Part shown: positions 16,844 through 25,568 of the stretch, piece after piece
Layout of the letters: each line of letters starts with the position of its first letter
How positions within the stretch are numbered: the first letter of the stretch is position 1
Origin: Bacilli bacterium
Lineage (GTDB): Bacteria; Bacillota_I; Bacilli_A; RF39; UBA660
DNA: 56,172 bases
Direction: 5' to 3'
Assembly (NCBI GenBank): GCA_017938725.1
Contig: JAGBAW010000001.1
Span: 1-56,172, forward strand
Position numbers and translations under genes: made by a program
The notes under the pieces: generated by a model
Seen by the model: the letters and a program-made list of their open reading frames with translations, nothing else
Told to the model about the DNA's origin: nothing
Database searches by the model: none

Positions 16844-17452
16844 TCATTTAGATAGTTTTATTACAACACATCTATTTGGTTCTTCTCCTTCACTTTCTGT
16901 TTTGATTCCTTTAAAATCTTTTAATACATTATGAACTAATCTTCTTTCATAAGAATTCATTGAATCCATTTTTATTTCAATTCCTGTTTGAAGAACTTCT
17001 TTTGCTAGTTTTTTAGATAAAAATTCTATACTTCTTTGATGTTTTTCTTTATAATCTTCTACATCTAATACCATATTAGCATGAACCCCTGTTTTAATAT
17101 ATATTGATTGTCTAAGTATTACTTGTAATGCTTCTAATGTTTTACCATTTTTACCTATCAATATTGGATTATTATTTGAATGTAACTTTATCAAAATATG
17201 ATTTTCTTTTCTTTTTGTTTCTAGATTTACCTCTAAACCCATCGCACAAGTTAATTCTTTTAAAAATTTTTTTGAATATTCTAATACTTCACTTTTCTTT
17301 ATAACCTTTAAAATAACCTTTTTCTTTTTTAATAATCCCGCTACCTCTTCTTTGGTTACAAAGAATAATTCATCCTCTTTTACTTCAAGTTCATTTAATG
17401 CTTTTAATATTAATTCTTCTTCTGTTTTTCCTTCATAAACATATGGCTTCAT
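16844..17452 (-). CDS. jag: RNA-binding protein Jag/KhpB (SpoIIIJ-associated)
   Basis: Jag/KhpB is an RNA-binding protein linked to cell elongation and division, encoded with yidC in Bacillota. The 202-residue product has the Jag_N domain (about 1-50), a KH domain with the GKNGKT loop in the middle, and an R3H domain with YERRLVH near residue 168. The ATG lies two bases before the yidC stop region, and its Shine-Dalgarno (GAGGTAAAATAAT) is inside the end of yidC. It is the last gene of the operon. Confidence 0.95.
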   Translation of the reverse strand: MKPYVYEGKTEEELILKALNELEVKEDELFFVTKEEVAGLLKKKKVILKVIKKSEVLEYSKKFLKELTCAMGLEVNLETKRKENHILIKLHSNNNPILIGKNGKTLEALQVILRQSIYIKTGVHANMVLDVEDYKEKHQRSIEFLSKKLAKEVLQTGIEIKMDSMNSYERRLVHNVLKDFKGIKTESEGEEPNRCVVIKLSK

Positions 17453-17453
17453 A

Positions 17454-18401
17454 TTATTTTACCTCTTTTTCTGCACTTTTCTTAACAATTAAGTTTTGCA
17501 CTATTGTAAATAATGTTGATGCAATCCAATATAAAGAAATTGCTACTGAGAAGTTTAATGACATTATAGCTATCATTATTAACATAAAATTAGTCATTGT
17601 ATTTGGATTAATATCATTAGTTTGTGGTGTTGGTGCTGTTTTATTTAATTTCTGTGAAATAAATGTTGTTCCTATAATTAATATAAGTATAATTACATAT
17701 TCAATATGACCAGATGTAATTGCTTTCCATGGAGTTGTTCCAAGGATAAGACCAAATAAATTTTCCTCAAATATAACTGGTACTCTATTTACAGCTTCTA
17801 AAAAACCAAATAATAAAGGTATTTGAATAAATGCAAATAAGCAACTTGAAAATGGATTTATATTATATTTTTTATATAATGACATCATTTCCATTGATTT
17901 TTGATTCATTGATTGTTGATCGTTTTTATTTTCATATTTTTTATTAATTCTATCCATTTCTGGTTGCATTTTTTTCATATTTTCAGACTGCATTGCGGTT
18001 TTTTTAGTAAATGGCGCTAAAATTAATCTAATAATAATAGATAATATAATAAGTGCAATACCATAACTATGAACTAAATTTCCTATTTTTATCGTTAACC
18101 ATGCAAGTGGTTTTACTACAAGTGTTTCCCATAAATTATTATAATTGCCATCACTTGGTGTAAAATTTGAACATTCTGGTAATTTATTAATATTTATTTG
18201 TTTTTTATATTCATTATATTTTTTTGTAAGACCTTCATTGTTTGGTTTACATAATATATTTTGATTTAATGTTATTTTTACTTTATCATCTTCATAAGTA
18301 ACTACCTTTTTTGTCTTTGGATCCTTAAGTGTTTGTGTACAACCAGTTACAAATAAAATTAAAAATAGAAATAGAAATATTTTTTTTATGTTTTTTTTCA
18401 T
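17454..18401 (-). CDS. yidC: Membrane protein insertase YidC (SpoIIIJ-type)
   Basis: YidC inserts and folds membrane proteins. The 315-residue product is a lipoprotein (VTGC, lipidated Cys21), followed by an extracellular segment and five membrane helices in the Oxa1 core. The GIALIILSIIIRL and ENMKKMQPEM segments of the family are evident. In Bacillus the paralogue SpoIIIJ also serves the forespore. It sits between rnpA and jag as usual. The basic C-terminal tail is short. Confidence 0.95.
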   Translation of the reverse strand: MKKNIKKIFLFLFLILFVTGCTQTLKDPKTKKVVTYEDDKVKITLNQNILCKPNNEGLTKKYNEYKKQININKLPECSNFTPSDGNYNNLWETLVVKPLAWLTIKIGNLVHSYGIALIILSIIIRLILAPFTKKTAMQSENMKKMQPEMDRINKKYENKNDQQSMNQKSMEMMSLYKKYNINPFSSCLFAFIQIPLLFGFLEAVNRVPVIFEENLFGLILGTTPWKAITSGHIEYVIILILIIGTTFISQKLNKTAPTPQTNDINPNTMTNFMLIMIAIMSLNFSVAISLYWIASTLFTIVQNLIVKKSAEKEVK

Positions 18402-18414
18402 TTATCATTCTCTC

Positions 18415-18744
18415 CTAATCTAACAACTTTGAAATCAATTCTATTAAATTTGCTCTAATTTGTTCATAATTTAATTCATTTATTTCTTTCTTTACTATTA
18501 TAACATAGTCAACTGGATATTTAAATATTAAATTACTTTTATCTATGATATCTTTTATTTGTCTTTTTAATTTATTTCTTCTTACTGCATTACCTATTTT
18601 TGTTGATACACATATCGCAAATCTATGCGTTTTTAAGTCATTTTTATCATAATAAATATAAAAATATTTATTTTTTACCATGTTTCTTTTATTTATTATC
18701 TTATTAACGTCATAATTTTTCTTTACTATATTTATTTTTTTCAT
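18415..18744 (-). CDS. rnpA: Ribonuclease P protein component
   Basis: The protein subunit that helps the RNase P RNA mature tRNA 5' ends. The 109-residue product carries the signature RRNKLKRQIKD (residues 55-65) and the FAICVSTKIGNAV strand before it. It follows rpmH after a short gap and has GCAGGTGA upstream. Position between rpmH and yidC is universal. The M1 RNA gene is not in this window. Confidence 0.95.
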   Translation of the reverse strand: MKKINIVKKNYDVNKIINKRNMVKNKYFYIYYDKNDLKTHRFAICVSTKIGNAVRRNKLKRQIKDIIDKSNLIFKYPVDYVIIVKKEINELNYEQIRANLIELISKLLD

Positions 18745-18790
18745 ATATTCACCTGCTTACAAAAAAAACCACTAAAATAAAGTGGAATTA

Positions 18791-18913
18791 TTATTTAGAT
18801 AAAGTCTTACGTCCTTTTTTTCTTCTATTTTTTAATACCTTACCTTTTACTCTAGAAAAAAATCCATGTTTTTTTGCTTTTTTTCTATTATTAGGTTGAA
18901 AAGTTCTTTTCAT
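18791..18913 (-). CDS. rpmH: 50S ribosomal protein L34
   Basis: The very small basic protein of the large subunit. It reads [20 protein letters not shown] and ends in [11 protein letters not shown], 40 residues in all. Typical bacterial L34 has 44, and the missing residues are in the middle loop after HGFFSRV. GGAGGTG lies just upstream of the ATG. It heads the rpmH-rnpA-yidC-jag operon behind a consensus promoter. Confidence 0.95.
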   Translation of the reverse strand: MKRTFQPNNRKKAKKHGFFSRVKGKVLKNRRKKGRKTLSK

Positions 18914-18943
18914 CTTTACACCTCCAGCTCATAAAACATTACA

Positions 18944-18972
18944 ATTATATACATTTTTTTTAAGAAAGTCAA
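18944..18972 (-). promoter_or_regulatory. rpmH operon promoter
   Basis: On the minus strand TTGACT (18972-18967), a 17-bp spacer and TATAAT (18949-18944) give a near-perfect sigma-A promoter 30 bases before rpmH. Confidence 0.8.
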
Positions 18973-18978
18973 ACTCTT

Positions 18979-19575
18979 TTATAAAACTTTCTGATTTTTT
19001 TCTTCATCTATTTCATTTTTTACTTTTTCTAATACCCTATCACATGTTTGTTCGAAGTTTCTTACCATTTCCCCTTTTCTACTAGAATTACAAATATCTT
19101 TAAAATATTCAAAATATTCTCCTTCTGTTAGTAAATAATATTCCGGTTTTATTGGATTTATTAATGACTCTATATTATTATTTTTTTTGTTTATATTTCC
19201 CCTTGCATCATAAAAGGATCCATTTATTTTTACTATAGCATGAATGTCTCCTGTTGTACATGTATATATTTGGGCTTCATTTGGAAATATTTGTTTTAAC
19301 ATATAAGCAAAATAATAACATCCACCCTCAGTGAATTCAGTTACTGCATCTCCTTTTGTAATATCATTATATTCATCTTTTATTTTATTTATTACAGCTT
19401 CTACCTCTTCGTCTTTCTTTCTTATACTTTCATTTATTTTCTTTATTTTCTCAGCATATTCTTGAATAACTTTTTTTATTGGTTGTTCATTTTCATTTTT
19501 ACTTTCTTTTCTTATTGTTTGAAGATATTCTCTATATTGCTTAACTATTTCATTTATTTTTTCCTTATCATCCAT
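18979..19575 (-). CDS. Predicted papain-like cysteine hydrolase, unknown role
   Basis: A 198-residue protein with a charged, coiled-coil-like N-terminal part (about 1-75) and a globular domain carrying GGCYYFAYML (Cys86), GDIHAIVKI (His112) and GSFYDARG (Asp123). The order Cys-His-Asp with this spacing is that of papain-fold peptidases and amidases, and residues around the Cys fit a helix N-terminus. No signal peptide is present. It lies between rpmH and murE, outside any conserved cluster, and has its own Shine-Dalgarno (AAAGGATG). Substrate and role are unknown; the catalytic reading is inference. Confidence 0.6.
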   Translation of the reverse strand: MDDKEKINEIVKQYREYLQTIRKESKNENEQPIKKVIQEYAEKIKKINESIRKKDEEVEAVINKIKDEYNDITKGDAVTEFTEGGCYYFAYMLKQIFPNEAQIYTCTTGDIHAIVKINGSFYDARGNINKKNNNIESLINPIKPEYYLLTEGEYFEYFKDICNSSRKGEMVRNFEQTCDRVLEKVKNEIDEEKNQKVL

Positions 19576-19660
19576 TTATATACATCCTTTTTTTGATTAT
19601 ATCATTTATATATATATATGTAAATTACTTAAGAAAAAATAGTATTTTTTTTAATATACA

Positions 19661-19669
19661 TGATATAAT
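19661..19669 (+). promoter_or_regulatory. Extended -10 promoter for murE-murF
   Basis: TGATATAAT is a perfect extended -10 seventeen bases before the murE ATG. No clear -35 is visible. Confidence 0.55.
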
Positions 19670-19685
19670 ATATTAGGGTGTTTGA

Positions 19686-21047
19686 ATGATTAATATTAAA
19701 ACTGATTCTAGAAAGGTTAAAAAAGGGGATACTTTTATTGCTATTAAAAATGTAGTAAGAGATGGGCATGATTATATTAATCAAGCAATTAAAAACGGAG
19801 CAACTAGAATTATATGTGAACATGGTAGTTATCCTGTTGAAACAATTATTGTAGATGATACAAAAAAATATTTAAATGAATATTTATATGAAAATTATTA
19901 TCAAAAATTTAAAGATATAAAATTAATAGGGGTAACGGGTACTAATGGAAAAACAACTATTTGCTATTTAATTTTTCAAATATTAAATTTACTTGGAGAA
20001 AAATGTGCATATATTGGAACAATAGGTTTTTATTATGGTAATGTAAGAAGAGAGCTTAATAATACAACTCCTGATACAGATTTATTATATGAGATGTTAT
20101 TAGAAGCAAAAGAAAATGGATGTGAATATGTTGCAATGGAAGTAAGTAGTCATGCACTTGATAAAAATAGAGTATATGGACTTGAATTTGATGAAGTTGC
20201 ATTTACAAATTTAACTAGGGATCACTTAGATTATCATAAGACTATTGAAAATTATATTGAAGCTAAGAGAAAATTGTTTGATAAAACTAGAGATAATAAA
20301 ATTGCAGTTATTAATGCTGATGATAAATATTTTAAAGAGTTTATTAATAAAAAAAATACTAATATATTAATTAGTCAAAATGAGGGAGATTTACTTATAA
20401 AAAATATTGAATTATCACATTTGAATACAAATATTACTTTTGAATTTAAAAATAAAGAATATAATACTTCTATTAATATGATAGGTAAATATAATGTTTA
20501 TAATTTTTTAACAGCATTACTTCTAGTAAACCAATTGGGATTTAATATAGAAGATATATTAAAGTTATCAAATATAATAAATGCACCATTAGGGAGAATG
20601 GAAAAAATTATATATAAATCAAATAGTATATTTATTGATTATGCACATACTCCAGATGCTGTTATAAATGTTTTAAAGAGTGCAGAAGAATTTAAAAAAG
20701 GAAAAATAATATCTATACTAGGATGTGGTGGAGATAGGGATAAAACAAAAAGACCATTAATGGGGAAAGCTGCTGAAGAAAACTCAGATTATGTTATATT
20801 TACAAATGATAATCCAAGGACAGAAAATGAAAAACAAATTATGAGTGATATTATATATGGTTTAAATAAAGATAATCATGAAATTATATTTAATAGAGAA
20901 GAGGCAATAAAAAAAGGAATTTCTTTATTAAATGAGAATGATATATTAATGATTCTTGGTAAAGGGCATGAGGATTATCAGATTATTGGAAATAAAAAAA
21001 TACATTTCAGTGACAAAGAAATAGTAGAAAAATATATTAAATCATAA
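19686..21047 (+). CDS. murE: UDP-MurNAc-tripeptide synthetase MurE (meso-DAP type)
   Basis: MurE adds the third residue to the peptidoglycan stem peptide. The ATP-binding GVTGTNGKTT is at residues 82-91. The amino-acid specificity motif is DNPR at 375-378, the form found in enzymes that use meso-diaminopimelate rather than lysine. At 453 residues it is slightly short, in the N-terminal domain. It precedes murF by 15 bases on the plus strand, in one unit that ends at the hairpin at 22459. A location next to dnaA is unusual, as murE is normally in the dcw cluster. Confidence 0.95.
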   Translation: MINIKTDSRKVKKGDTFIAIKNVVRDGHDYINQAIKNGATRIICEHGSYPVETIIVDDTKKYLNEYLYENYYQKFKDIKLIGVTGTNGKTTICYLIFQILNLLGEKCAYIGTIGFYYGNVRRELNNTTPDTDLLYEMLLEAKENGCEYVAMEVSSHALDKNRVYGLEFDEVAFTNLTRDHLDYHKTIENYIEAKRKLFDKTRDNKIAVINADDKYFKEFINKKNTNILISQNEGDLLIKNIELSHLNTNITFEFKNKEYNTSINMIGKYNVYNFLTALLLVNQLGFNIEDILKLSNIINAPLGRMEKIIYKSNSIFIDYAHTPDAVINVLKSAEEFKKGKIISILGCGGDRDKTKRPLMGKAAEENSDYVIFTNDNPRTENEKQIMSDIIYGLNKDNHEIIFNREEAIKKGISLLNENDILMILGKGHEDYQIIGNKKIHFSDKEIVEKYIKS

Positions 21048-21062
21048 AATAAGGGGAATAGT

Positions 21063-22448
21063 ATGAATAAAAAAATATATATAAAAGATATAATAGATGT
21101 TTGCAATGCATATTTATTTTGTGGAAATGAGAAAATTGAATGTACTTCTTTTTCTAAAGATACAAGGCAAATAGAAAAAAATGATGTTTATGTTGGCATT
21201 AAAGGGACAAATTTTGACGGAAATTTATTTTTTGATGAAGCATTTAAAAAAGGTGCTTGTGCATGTATTTTAGAGAAAAATTCTTTTAATAATTTAGATA
21301 TTGATAAAGAAAAATATATTAATAACACAATAATTTTAGTTGATAATTCAATAAAGGCTTTACAAAAACTCGCTAAATATAAAAGATCTTTGTATGATAT
21401 ACCAGTAATTGCGGTTACTGGAAGTGTAGGTAAAACTAGTACTAAAGATATGATTGCTAGTGTTCTTAAACAAAAATATAATGTATTAAAAACTGAAGGA
21501 AATTATAATAATCATATTGGACTTCCTTTAACAATTTTAAAATTAAAAGAACATGATGCTTTGGTATTAGAAATGGGTATGAATAATCTTGGTGAAATAA
21601 GTTTACTAAGTAATATAGCGAATCCCAACATTGCAGTTATTACAAATATTGGTACTGCACATATTGGTAATTTAGGATCTAGAGAAAATATTTTAAAAGC
21701 CAAATTAGAAATATTAGATGGAATAAGTAGTAATGGAGTACTTATTATAAATAATGATAATGACTTACTTCATGAAAATTTAGAAAATATAAAACATAAA
21801 ATAAATGTTATAACAATAGGAATAGATAATAATAGTGATTATAATGCCTATAATATAATAGATAATGTATTTAGTAGTAAATTTAATATTAATGATAATG
21901 ATATAGAAGTCAATGTCGGGGGTAAACCATTTATATATAATAGTTTAGTTGCATATGCTATAGGAAAATATTTAAATATTAATGAAAAAGATATTATTAA
22001 AGGAATAGCAAAATTTAAATTATCTAGTAATAGGATGGAAAAAATTATAAATAATAAAGGAGTAACTATTATTAATGATACATATAATGCTAGTTATGAC
22101 TCTGTTATAGCAGCCTTAGACCTAATAAACAAATCTAATTATAAAAGAAAAGTATTAATATTAGGTGATATTTTGGAACTTGGTGATTATTCTAAAGATA
22201 TACACAATAAAATAGGCAAATATATAAGCAACTTAAATATTAACAAGATTATATTAGTAGGAAATGAAGTTAAATATGTAAAAGAGGCATTATTTAATGG
22301 TAATTTTAATATGAATAATTTATATTATTTTGAAAAAGAAAGTGATACTTATAATTTATTAAATGATTTACTTCAAAAAGATGACATTGTATTAATTAAA
22401 GGATCTCATGGTGTAAATTTAATAAATATTGTGGATAAAATTAAATAA
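21063..22448 (+). CDS. murF: UDP-MurNAc-tripeptide--D-alanyl-D-alanine ligase
   Basis: MurF adds D-Ala-D-Ala to complete the UDP-MurNAc pentapeptide. The P-loop GSVGKTS is at 120-126. The segments EGNYNNHIGLPLTIL, EMGMNNLGEI and ILGDILELGDYS are typical. Length is normal at 461. It has AAGGGGAATAGT before the ATG and is co-transcribed with murE. The last codons contain a perfect DnaA box (22430-22438), so the gene end reaches into the origin. Confidence 0.95.
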   Translation: MNKKIYIKDIIDVCNAYLFCGNEKIECTSFSKDTRQIEKNDVYVGIKGTNFDGNLFFDEAFKKGACACILEKNSFNNLDIDKEKYINNTIILVDNSIKALQKLAKYKRSLYDIPVIAVTGSVGKTSTKDMIASVLKQKYNVLKTEGNYNNHIGLPLTILKLKEHDALVLEMGMNNLGEISLLSNIANPNIAVITNIGTAHIGNLGSRENILKAKLEILDGISSNGVLIINNDNDLLHENLENIKHKINVITIGIDNNSDYNAYNIIDNVFSSKFNINDNDIEVNVGGKPFIYNSLVAYAIGKYLNINEKDIIKGIAKFKLSSNRMEKIINNKGVTIINDTYNASYDSVIAALDLINKSNYKRKVLILGDILELGDYSKDIHNKIGKYISNLNINKIILVGNEVKYVKEALFNGNFNMNNLYYFEKESDTYNLLNDLLQKDDIVLIKGSHGVNLINIVDKIK

Positions 22449-22458
22449 TTTTTATGTT

Positions 22459-22482
22459 AGTGAAATTAATTTCACTTTTTTT
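22459..22482 (+). terminator. murF terminator
   Basis: The perfect palindrome AGTGAAATTAATTTCACT (22459-22476) is followed by a T-run. It separates murE-murF from the origin. Confidence 0.85.
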
Positions 22483-22691
22483 GTGGAAAATTTTTCTATT
22501 TTTTATTATAATATAAAGAAAAATTTATTTATAAACAATTTAAACAAAATGTTTATAAAATTCTTATGTTTATAAAATAAAATGTTTAAACAAAATTTGT
22601 GGAAAATGTGGAAAACTATATTTTTTACTTATAATATAATAATTTTTATCAACTTATGTTGTTGATAAGTAATGTTAACAAATATTTTTGC

Positions 22692-22719
22692 TTGAAATAA
22701 AGAAAAAATGGGTTATAAT
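22692..22719 (+). promoter_or_regulatory. dnaA promoter
   Basis: TTGAAA (22692-22697), a 16-bp spacer and TATAAT (22714-22719). It lies 24 bases after the inverted DnaA-box pair, so autoregulation by DnaA is plausible. Confidence 0.75.
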
Positions 22720-22758
22720 TAACTTATAAATGTAATACTTCAGGGGGAGGTGGCATTA

Positions 22759-24132
22759 ATGAATGTAGAAAACATTTGGAATAAATTTTTAAGTATGATA
22801 AAGTCTAGATTATCATCACTTTCATATAATACATGGTTTTCTTCATCTAAACTTGTTGAATTAAATGAAGATGCTGCCATAATAATTGTTCCTACAATTG
22901 CACATAAAAAACATTTATCTGAATCTTATATGGATATTATTAATGAAATTTTCAACAGTATAACTGGAACTAATTTTAATATTGAATTTTTACTTGAAAA
23001 TGAATATGAGCAAATTAAAAATAGTAATAAAAATGGAATGCAAGAAGAAGTAGAAGAAATAGGAGTCCCACATAATAGTATAGAAAAAGCTAACTTAAAT
23101 CCTGATTATGTATTTGAAAATTTTATAGTAGGGGAAAGTAATCGATTTGCACAGGCAACAGCACTTGCAGTAGCTGAAAATCCAGGAAAAATGTATAATC
23201 CTTTATTTATATATGGAAATAGTGGACTTGGTAAAACACATCTAATGCAGGCAATTGGTAATTATATAGTAAAAAATACTAATAAAAGGGTATTATATGT
23301 TACAAGTGATCAATTTATTAATGATTTTTTAGGACTTAATAAAAGGGATAAAGATGGTACAAATTTTGATTATGTAGATTTATTTAAAGATAAATATAGG
23401 AATATTGATGTTTTAATAATAGATGATATACAATTTTTAGGTAATGCACCAAAAACACAAAATGAATTTTTCCACACATTTAATACTTTATATGATGATA
23501 AAAAACAAATTATTATTTCATCTGATTCTTCACCTGATGATTTAAAGCATCTTGAAGATAGACTTAGAACTAGATTTAATTGGGGATTAAAAGTAAACAT
23601 TTTTCCACCGGATAATGATTTAAGAAAAGAAATACTTAGAAAAAAAATGGCTAATATGGACTTTTCAAGACATATTACTGAAGATGCGATTGACTATATC
23701 GCTAATATGTGTGCATCTGATGTAAGAAGTTTAGAGGGTGCTTTGACTAGAGTTTGTGCATATTCTACAATATTTTTTGAAGAGGAAATTACATTGGACT
23801 TAGCAATTGAGGCTTTAAAAGGAACAATAAATCAAACGACAAATTTTAAAAATGATATTCAAAAAATTCAAAGAGTAGTTGCTGAATATTATAATGTATC
23901 TGTAGAAGATTTGAAATCAAAAAAAAGAGTAGCAACTATTGCATTTCCAAGACAAATTGCAATTTATTTATCAAGACAATTAACTGATGAATCATTTCCA
24001 AGAATTGGAATGGAATTTGGTGGAAGGGATCATTCAACAGTAATACATTCATGTGATAAGATAGATAAGGAAATTAAAAACAATAAACAGTTAGAAAAAA
24101 TAATAGAAGAAATTAAAGAAAAACTAAAATGA
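22759..24132 (+). CDS. dnaA: Chromosomal replication initiator protein
   Basis: DnaA binds the boxes at oriC and opens the duplex. The 457-residue protein has domain I at the N-terminus, a short linker, the AAA+ domain with Walker A GNSGLGKT (153-160) and Walker B IDDIQFL, and a C-terminal DNA-binding domain with the signature GGRDHSTVIHSC. I start at the ATG at 22759, seven bases after GGGGAGGTG; the in-frame GTG at 22750 is in the Shine-Dalgarno. DnaA boxes lie on both sides of the gene. Confidence 0.98.
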   Translation: MNVENIWNKFLSMIKSRLSSLSYNTWFSSSKLVELNEDAAIIIVPTIAHKKHLSESYMDIINEIFNSITGTNFNIEFLLENEYEQIKNSNKNGMQEEVEEIGVPHNSIEKANLNPDYVFENFIVGESNRFAQATALAVAENPGKMYNPLFIYGNSGLGKTHLMQAIGNYIVKNTNKRVLYVTSDQFINDFLGLNKRDKDGTNFDYVDLFKDKYRNIDVLIIDDIQFLGNAPKTQNEFFHTFNTLYDDKKQIIISSDSSPDDLKHLEDRLRTRFNWGLKVNIFPPDNDLRKEILRKKMANMDFSRHITEDAIDYIANMCASDVRSLEGALTRVCAYSTIFFEEEITLDLAIEALKGTINQTTNFKNDIQKIQRVVAEYYNVSVEDLKSKKRVATIAFPRQIAIYLSRQLTDESFPRIGMEFGGRDHSTVIHSCDKIDKEIKNNKQLEKIIEEIKEKLK

Positions 24133-24241
24133 TGTGGATAAAATTAAGTAATTAACAAAATATTAAACATTTTTCAACAAATAAATTTATAAATATTTAC
24201 TTATATTATAAAGAAAAATATACTTTTAAACATTTTCCACA
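24133..24241. other. Downstream part of oriC
   Basis: The gap between dnaA and dnaN contains a perfect DnaA box, TGTGGATAA (24133-24141), and TTTTCCACA (24233-24241), with very AT-rich sequence between. With the cluster before dnaA this gives a bipartite origin, as in Bacillus. Confidence 0.65.
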
Positions 24242-24308
24242 TTAATAATAAAAATAAAATTTAATTTAAATAATATAATATGATATAATTTAAAGTAGGA
24301 GGGTTAAA

Positions 24309-25430
24309 ATGAAATTTAGTATTAAAAAAGAAATATTATTAGAAAATTTAAATAATGTATCAAAAGCTGTATCAACTAAAAATGTTATACCAGTTCTTGG
24401 AGGAATAAAATTTAATTTAACAAATGAAGGATTGTTTTTAACTTCAACAAATAATGATATAGATATAGAATGTTTTATAAATAAGAAATATATTGATAAG
24501 ATAGATATGACAGGGACAATAATTATTCAAGGAAAATATTTACTAGAAATAATTAGAAAACTACCTGATGGTATTATTAATATAGAAATAATAGATGGTT
24601 TAAAAATATTAATATATACACAAAATTCTAATTTTAATTTAAATGGTATTGATTCGTCAGAGTTTCCAAATGTTAATTTAGATATTTCTACAAATCCAAT
24701 AATATTAAGTAAAAAGATAATTAAAAATATAGTAAATCAGACTTTATTTGCAACTTCATCACAAGAATCTAGACCAGTTCTTACAGGTATTAATATAAAA
24801 ATAGAGAATGATAAAATGGAATGTATTGCAACTGATTCATATAGACTTGCTAAAAAAATAGTAGAATTAGATTCTCCTGTTGATAATATAATTAATATAG
24901 TCGTTCCAGGAAAAAATATAGGTGAACTTTCTAAAATTTTAAATGATGAAGACGAAAATGTAGAAATTCACATTTTCTCAAATAAGATTCTATTTAAGTT
25001 TGATAATATATTATTTCAATCAAGATTATTAAATGGAACATTTCCTGATACATCAAGATTAATTCCTGATACATTTGAACTTGAAATAAAAACAAATTTA
25101 GATGAATTTTATAGTGTTATTGATAGAGCTGCTTTATTAACATCAGAAAAAGAAAAAAATGTTATTAAATTTGAAACTAATGGTAATGAAGTAACTGTAA
25201 GTTCTAATACTCCAGAAATAGGTAGGGTTGAAGAAAAAATAATAGTTACTAAAAATAATGATAAAGAAATAAAAATAGCCTTTTCATCTAAATTTATGAT
25301 GGAAGCATTGAGGACAATAAATAGTAAGGATATAAGAATATTATTAAGTTCAGATATTAAACCTATTATTTTAAAAACAGATGAAGATGAAAATTTAGTT
25401 CAATTATTATTACCAATTAAGACTTATTAG
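24309..25430 (+). CDS. dnaN: DNA polymerase III beta subunit (sliding clamp)
   Basis: The ring-shaped processivity factor for replication. The 373-residue product starts MKFSIKKEILLENLNNVSKA and contains three repeated clamp domains, with the conserved SRPVLTGI-type segment in domain 2 and a C-terminal LLLPIKTY-type end close to the usual PMRL. It has AGGAGG upstream and ends at a hairpin. Order dnaA-dnaN is conserved. Confidence 0.97.
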   Translation: MKFSIKKEILLENLNNVSKAVSTKNVIPVLGGIKFNLTNEGLFLTSTNNDIDIECFINKKYIDKIDMTGTIIIQGKYLLEIIRKLPDGIINIEIIDGLKILIYTQNSNFNLNGIDSSEFPNVNLDISTNPIILSKKIIKNIVNQTLFATSSQESRPVLTGINIKIENDKMECIATDSYRLAKKIVELDSPVDNIINIVVPGKNIGELSKILNDEDENVEIHIFSNKILFKFDNILFQSRLLNGTFPDTSRLIPDTFELEIKTNLDEFYSVIDRAALLTSEKEKNVIKFETNGNEVTVSSNTPEIGRVEEKIIVTKNNDKEIKIAFSSKFMMEALRTINSKDIRILLSSDIKPIILKTDEDENLVQLLLPIKTY

Positions 25431-25460
25431 AAGAGAAAAATTAAATTTTTTCTTTTTTTT
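25431..25460 (+). terminator. dnaN terminator
   Basis: AAGAGAAAAA and TTTTTCTTTT pair over 10 bp (one G-U) around a 6-nt loop and run into more T. Confidence 0.7.
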
Positions 25461-25506
25461 GTCAAAAAACAACAAATTTTTCATAAAAATTGATTATTAA
25501 TAGAGG

Positions 25507-25535
25507 AAATTATTTTTTTTTGGAGAAAATAATTT
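25507..25535 (+). promoter_or_regulatory. Hairpin in the comK leader
   Basis: AAATTATTTT (25507-25516) and AAAATAATTT (25526-25535) are perfect 10-bp arms with a 9-nt loop, 33 bases before the comK start. Role unknown; it has no T-run after it, so it is not a terminator. Confidence 0.4.
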
Positions 25536-25568
25536 ATGAAGTCCATTAAACAAGAGGAGGGGGATTTT

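Larger units (their letters stand above)
22430..22758. other. Upstream part of oriC with DnaA boxes
   Basis: A non-coding stretch of about 310 bases between murF and dnaA. It holds a perfect DnaA box in reverse sense, TGTGGATAA at 22430-22438, and one-mismatch boxes TGTGGAAAA at 22482-22490, 22598-22606 and, tandem without a gap, 22607-22615. An inverted pair TTATCAACT (22646-22654) and TGTTGATAA (22660-22668) forms an 8-bp stem. Between the boxes is a very AT-rich tract with repeated ATGTTTATAAAA that could be part of the unwinding region. The dnaA promoter follows. Position between housekeeping genes and dnaA is the standard origin site in Bacillota. Confidence 0.85.
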
